The notes under the pieces: generated by a model
Told to the model about the DNA's origin: nothing
The model's input: the letters and a program-made list of their open reading frames with translations, nothing else
The model's database searches: none
Part shown: positions 35,163 through 36,029 of the stretch, one piece after another
Numbering within the stretch: position 1 is the first letter of the stretch
Layout of the letters: each line of letters starts with the position of its first letter
Made by a program: the position numbers and the translations under genes
NCBI GenBank assembly: GCA_008933635.1
Contig: WBUQ01000032.1
Location: 1 to 36,029 of the forward strand
DNA length: 36,029 nt
From: Desulfobulbaceae bacterium
GTDB taxonomy: Bacteria > Desulfobacterota > Desulfobulbia > Desulfobulbales > Desulfocapsaceae
Direction: 5' to 3'

Positions 35163-35271
35163 CTCACGATCCTCCATAATATTGAAAAACTGTTCATTGT
35201 CGACTTCGACATCATCTCATTGCACTTCTGCGGCGGGAGGTTCAGCCATGACCGGACGGTCCGGCCGGGTA

Positions 35272-36006
35272 TCAGAGAACCTGCTTCAGGAAGAGCTGGG
35301 TCCGTTCCTCCCGCGGGGCAGTGAAGAAGTGTTCGGGAGTCCCGACCTCCACCACCTTGCCCTGATCCATGAAGATCACCCGGTCGGCGACCTCGCGGGC
35401 AAATCCCATCTCGTGGGTCACCACCACCATGGTCATCCCTTCCCGGGCCAGTTGCTTCATGACATCGAGGACTTCGCCGACCATCTCCGGATCAAGGGCC
35501 GAAGTCGGTTCGTCGAAGAGCATGATCTTCGGGTCCATCGCCAGCGCCCGGGCGATGGCCACACGCTGCTGCTGGCCGCCGGAGAGGCGGGAAGGATATT
35601 CCTTTTCCTTTTCGGCGATGCCGACTTTGGTCAGGAGCTGCCGCGCCTTCTCCTCGGCCGCCGCCTTGGTCCGCCTGCGGACCCGGATCTGGGCCAGGGT
35701 CAGGTTTTCCAGGACATTCTTATGGGGGAAGAGGTTGAACTGCTGGAACACCATCCCCACCTCGGCCCGGATCTTGTTGATGTTGGTTTTGCGGTCGGCG
35801 AGATCAACACCATCGATATAGATGTGACCGCTGTTGAACGATTCCAGGCCGTTGATACAGCGCAGAAAGGTCGACTTGCCGGAACCGGACGGCCCGATCA
35901 CCACCACCACCTCGCCTTTGGCAACTTCGAGGGAAACCCCATCCACCGCCCGGACGGTGATGCCGCGACCGGTGAATATTCTTTTGACATCGACGGCTTT
36001 AATCAC
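35272..36006 (-). CDS. Polar amino acid ABC transporter ATP-binding protein (GlnQ/HisP class)
   Basis: The 244-residue ATPase is of standard length. Walker A is GPSGSGKST, the Q-loop is [10 protein letters not shown], the signature is LSGGQQQR, Walker B is [14 protein letters not shown], and the switch His is in VVTHEMGFA. The FNLFPH and [13 protein letters not shown] stretches place it in the polar amino acid uptake group. It starts at GTG, which overlaps an upstream TGA (GTGA), with GGAGG 10 nt before. The upstream permease and binding-protein genes lie outside the window, so the substrate amino acid is unknown. It ends 109 bp before the BMP operon, which has its own start region. Confidence 0.94.
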   Translation of the reverse strand: MIKAVDVKRIFTGRGITVRAVDGVSLEVAKGEVVVVIGPSGSGKSTFLRCINGLESFNSGHIYIDGVDLADRKTNINKIRAEVGMVFQQFNLFPHKNVLENLTLAQIRVRRRTKAAAEEKARQLLTKVGIAEKEKEYPSRLSGGQQQRVAIARALAMDPKIMLFDEPTSALDPEMVGEVLDVMKQLAREGMTMVVVTHEMGFAREVADRVIFMDQGKVVEVGTPEHFFTAPREERTQLFLKQVL

Positions 36007-36029
36007 TGACGGCGAACCTCCGCTCCATA
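36003..36029 (-). CDS. Last eight codons of an upstream gene, probably an amino acid ABC permease
   Basis: On the minus strand a frame open from the window edge ends YGAEVRRQ then TGA, overlapping the GTG of the ATPase gene by the GTGA pattern. Permeases of the polar amino acid group commonly precede the ATPase and end in a short charged tail. Eight codons alone prove nothing, so the call rests on context. Confidence 0.35.
   Translation of the reverse strand, partial: YGAEVRRQ

Noticed and set aside
35176-35203. TCGACA-N16-TATTAT promoter-like boxes before the BMP binding protein (minus strand)
   Set aside because: Transcription would start near 35169, downstream of the GGAGG at 35171-35175 that serves the ATG at 35162, so the message would lack its ribosome-binding site.
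1-36029. Search for CRISPR arrays, tRNA or rRNA genes, transposases, integrases, toxin-antitoxin pairs and defence genes
   Set aside because: None was recognised by reading both strands. Small RNAs cannot be excluded without a covariance search.

Overview
The window reads as GC-rich chromosomal DNA of an anaerobic or facultatively anaerobic bacterium, most likely from the former Deltaproteobacteria (Desulfobacterota). This is an inference from gene content: a tungsten-type aldehyde:ferredoxin oxidoreductase with a polyferredoxin, an ADP-forming acyl-CoA synthetase, a CoA-transferase fused to a GNAT domain, a citramalate synthase, a C_GCAxxG_C_C redox protein, TRAP uptake and large hybrid sensor kinases. 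No rRNA, tRNA, CRISPR array, insertion sequence, integrase or phage gene was seen. About 22 complete genes and two edge fragments fill the window densely, many joined by 4-bp ATGA overlaps.

Layout, left to right. (1) 1-1061, plus strand: the end of an unidentified gene overlapping an arginase. (2) 1116-5118, minus strand: a GntR/FadR-type regulator, then a three-part TRAP transporter (binding protein, small and large permease) whose binding protein resembles 2-oxo-acid binders. (3) 5504-11348, plus strand: an ADP-forming acyl-CoA synthetase and a CoA-transferase/GNAT fusion ending at a strong terminator, then citramalate synthase. (4) 11402-16602, minus strand: a hybrid histidine kinase with a very large periplasmic sensor region, followed by a receiver/HD-GYP regulator, preceded by a good sigma70-type promoter with an inverted repeat over its -35 box. 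(5) 16826-18425: a LysR regulator divergent from a C_GCAxxG_C_C redox protein. (6) 18468-21114, minus strand: a small lipoprotein, an ApbE flavin transferase and an EAL-HDOD protein. (7) 21423-22400, plus strand: malate dehydrogenase. (8) 22532-27840, minus strand: a four-cluster ferredoxin, an aldehyde:ferredoxin oxidoreductase and a CHASE4/PAS hybrid kinase in one tight run. (9) 28103-30004, plus strand: an exported lytic transglycosylase with a long unrecognised N-terminal region. (10) 30043-35162, minus strand: a BMP-family nucleoside-type ABC transporter with a xanthine-guanine phosphoribosyltransferase gene embedded in it. (11) 35272-36029, minus strand: the ATPase, and probably the last codons of a permease, of a polar amino acid ABC transporter.

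Together the metabolic genes describe handling of organic and 2-oxo acids: uptake (TRAP), activation and exchange of CoA thioesters, oxidation or reduction of aldehydes with ferredoxin, malate oxidation and entry of pyruvate plus acetyl-CoA into isoleucine synthesis. The BMP transporter plus phosphoribosyltransferase forms a coherent purine uptake-and-trapping unit. Several signalling proteins (two hybrid kinases, an HD-GYP regulator, an EAL-HDOD protein) point to c-di-GMP and phosphorelay control.

I found no clear candidate for a wholly new defence or mobile system. The items most worth a second look are the gpt gene inside the BMP operon, the CoA-transferase/GNAT fusion beside its synthetase, the kinase linked to the aldehyde oxidoreductase, the transglycosylase with an unknown N-terminal half, and the operator-like repeat and short leader reading frame in front of the 13120-16602 kinase.
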